64,000 nucleotides of DNA, taken from assembly GCA_019155205.2 (NCBI GenBank), contig JAHNZQ020003150.1:2393274-2457273 (forward strand), given 5' to 3'. The notes beneath the pieces are model-generated. The model did no database searches. It saw only the letters and a list, made by a program, of their open reading frames with translations, and was not told the origin of the DNA. Made by a program: the position numbers and the translations under genes. This DNA comes from Gracilaria vermiculophylla. Taxonomy: Eukaryota > Rhodophyta > Florideophyceae > Gracilariales > Gracilariaceae. Of the stretch, positions 62,290-64,000 are shown one piece after another (the stretch's first letter is position 1; every line of letters starts with the position of its first letter).

Positions 62290-63270
62290 CATTTTTCACT
62301 GCATCCTACGCGTGATGATGTCGAATTTTAATATGCATAAATTTGCGCATTCCAAAATCAGTCTTTTTCTATGATATTGTTCCCAGTTTGTCTTGGTATA
62401 AAGGTACAGGGTGGCCATAATCAATTGCAAGTTCTTCAAAGATATTCTTAAGTCAGCACAGTTGCAAAATGCATTCAGAGAGGGCATAAAATTCGGCTTC
62501 TATTGTAGAAAGAGCGGTCGACTTCTCCAGCCTTGATCTCCATATGACGAGTACATTACCAAGGCAGACCAAGATTCCACCCCTTGAGCGACGTTTGTCC
62601 AGGTCACGACCCTAATCAGCGTAAGAACATGCTGATACAGCCGTACAGCATGTGCGTGGAATCAACAATCCATAGTTGATACATTTGATTGAATACTGTA
62701 CCATTTTCTTTATGCCCGGCAATATTGGGGTGGCTTTTAAGATGCAAATTCTCCCAGCATTGAAACGGACGCAGCCAGTTCAGGTCTCGTTCGTGTGTTC
62801 AAAAACAACATCGATCCAAGCATCACTTTGCAGGGAATGGTACTCGTAGAAGTCAACTCAGATGAATTAGGAACAGTCACAACAAAATACAGAAAATTCG
62901 TCTTTGGCAACGGATAGTCTGATGGCAGAGTGACTTGCATTTGACACGTGCGGATAAGCTTTATTATCAAAGGACGTTGATGCAGAACGATTGATTCTGG
63001 CTGTTCATCAATGGATCTTCCCAAGTACAAGTCCGTTTTACGAGATCAGATATATTATACTGCGCAAAACGGTGCTTTTTAACCCATTTGGTGAGAGGAG
63101 TTGGACAAACAATGCTCAAATCATGCACATAAACCAAAATGATGACGAGGTTTTGGCCAATTCTCTCTAGAAACACACAAGGTGCTGATTCAAAAGACTC
63201 AAAACCAATTTTATATACATAAGCCGAAATAGACTCAAACCAGAGTCGTAGAGCTTCCCGTGTCCCGTAC
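62290..63270 (-). pseudogene. Copia family G pol remnant: RT, connection, RNase H
   Basis: Minus strand in shifting frames: REALRLWFESISAYVYKIGF and ESAPCVFLERIGQ, then LVIILVYVHDLSIVCPT (YVDD changed to YVHD), ISDLVKRTCTWEDP, LGRSIDEQPESIVLHQRPLI, MLGSMLFLNTRTRPELAASV (the GSLLYL...TRPDLA motif), and CILQL-like with ADLRISLKNLQLIMATLYLY from RNase H. Gag, protease and integrase are absent. Its upstream side is cut by the gypsy B2 LTR at 63271, inside the codon run Y-G-T-R-E-A. A different family from copia E and F. Confidence 0.88.
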
Positions 63271-63823
63271 TGTAGTACAATGGCTCCTAAGGAAATATGG
63301 TGTTGTGGCTTTAGGGCTTGATATTCTTGATACAGGCTCGTATTTTATTAACTCATCCACGTGGTGCATTATTCGGTCCGCGTGCGCTACAGTATGCTTA
63401 AAACACGGTAGAATTTATATTTATTTTAGTTTATTTTTGTGGGAAATAACTACAGTAGTGAGACCTACCGAGGCGGGCTCCCGGCTTGATACTTAATCTG
63501 CCGGCCGAGCTCTATCTCTCGGGAAGTAAAACCAAAAACCCTTGAGTCTTCATCTTCTTTTCCGGTTGGGGACTCTCGTCGATCATCCTAAGGTTTCTAA
63601 GCCGCCGATCCCCAGGTCGCCTCGTAGCAGCGCCTATAATAGCAGTGTCCACCCAGTGCACCTCTCCCTCCGCTTGGTGTCTGCTGATCCCCTGTAAGAA
63701 GTTCCCCAGCTCGCGAGAGTAATTACCGGAGACATCTTTAGGAACTCGTGCCTTTGGAGTCAACAAAACCTCTATATGAACGTTGTGCACTACTACCTCG
63801 AAGGAAAAACGGGCAGTATAACA
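63271..63823 (+). repeat. Gypsy B2 5' LTR
   Basis: Aligns end to end with the B1 3' LTR (554 bp) with many substitutions, so it is an older or diverged copy. It shows what the gap at 26599 should contain. Confidence 0.92.
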
Positions 63824-63825
63824 TC

Positions 63826-63843
63826 TGGTCTCCGGACTCAGAA
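63826..63843 (+). promoter_or_regulatory. Gypsy B2 primer-binding site
   Basis: TGGTCTCCGGACTCAGAA starts two bases after the LTR and would pair with a tRNA ending GAGTCCGGAGACCA. The tRNA identity is not assigned. Confidence 0.55.
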
Positions 63844-64000
63844 GTTCAGTTTCCTGAAGGATTCGCAAAATTCGCGACAGAACATTGTTTCTAGTTTGCA
63901 ACGATCGAACCCCAACTGTGGAATTCTTCCTTAAGGTGATTCGGAAGCGGAAGGAAATCACCCCCGACCTAGTCCCACATGTACCCCTTAGAATTCAAAA

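Larger units (their letters stand above)
63271..64000 (+). mobile_element. Ty3/gypsy B2, left end, continues beyond the window
   Basis: 5' LTR 63271-63823 (553 bp, TGTAGTACAA to GCAGTATAACA), then a TGG-initial primer-binding site and leader homologous to 26699-26830 of B1. It lies within the copia G remnant. Confidence 0.9.

Noticed and set aside
1..64000. CRISPR array, bacterial operon or phage-type system
   Set aside because: No spaced identical repeats, no ribosome-binding sites, and gene structure and retroelements are eukaryotic.

Overview
The window is nuclear DNA from a eukaryote with compact, apparently intronless genes set among long AT-rich spacers and heavily nested transposable elements. 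A multicellular red alga (Chondrus-like florideophyte) is my best guess. The main reason is a Ty1/copia element of the GalEa/PyRE1G type, a lineage known from red algae, whose primer-binding site matches the initiator-Met tRNA anticodon half. The genus is inference and no single-copy marker gene proves it. Four runs of exactly 100 N mark assembly gaps.

Cellular genes are few. They are: the C-terminus of a membrane protein (3-227, +); a 47-residue cysteine-rich gene tail cut by an LTR (15133-15276, +); a secreted tyrosinase (16306-17850, -); a small acidic protein with a duplicated 31-residue module (21979-22452, +); a secreted protein of unknown family (53072-53812, -); a CotH-type protein kinase-like protein (55468-56991, -); and a conserved protein with a macro-domain-like C-terminal half (57974-58957, -). 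No operon or pathway links them.

Mobile DNA, left to right: a Tc1/mariner remnant (4513-4990); a decayed copia element whose 3' LTR carries heat-shock-element motifs (5470-8883); chromodomain gypsy copy A1 (9220-15132) interrupted by a solo LTR of another family (12199-12798, target duplication GCGCT); a four-level nest at 24286-35010, in which a minus-strand chromovirus A4 integrase is split by a PIF/Harbinger transposon, whose transposase is split by gypsy B1 (26281-33369, target duplication CTAGC), whose RNase H is split by a truncated Tigger/pogo transposon (31276-32815); an 851-bp LTR with a gag start (35011-36263); full-length chromovirus A2 (38531-50190, target duplication GTAGC) carrying a Harbinger deletion derivative (42311-43036, TAA) and the GalEa-type copia (43974-49113); a minus-strand solo copy of the 851-bp LTR (50517-51367); a second mariner remnant (61614-62035); and a minus-strand copia pol remnant (62290-63270) cut by a second gypsy B copy that runs off the window (63271 onward).

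Almost every element carries stops, frameshifts or missing catalytic residues, so none looks autonomous. Boundaries were fixed by matching LTR lengths, target-site duplications and continuity of the interrupted reading frame. The most unusual observation is a Tudor-like domain between integrase and reverse transcriptase in the GalEa-type copia.
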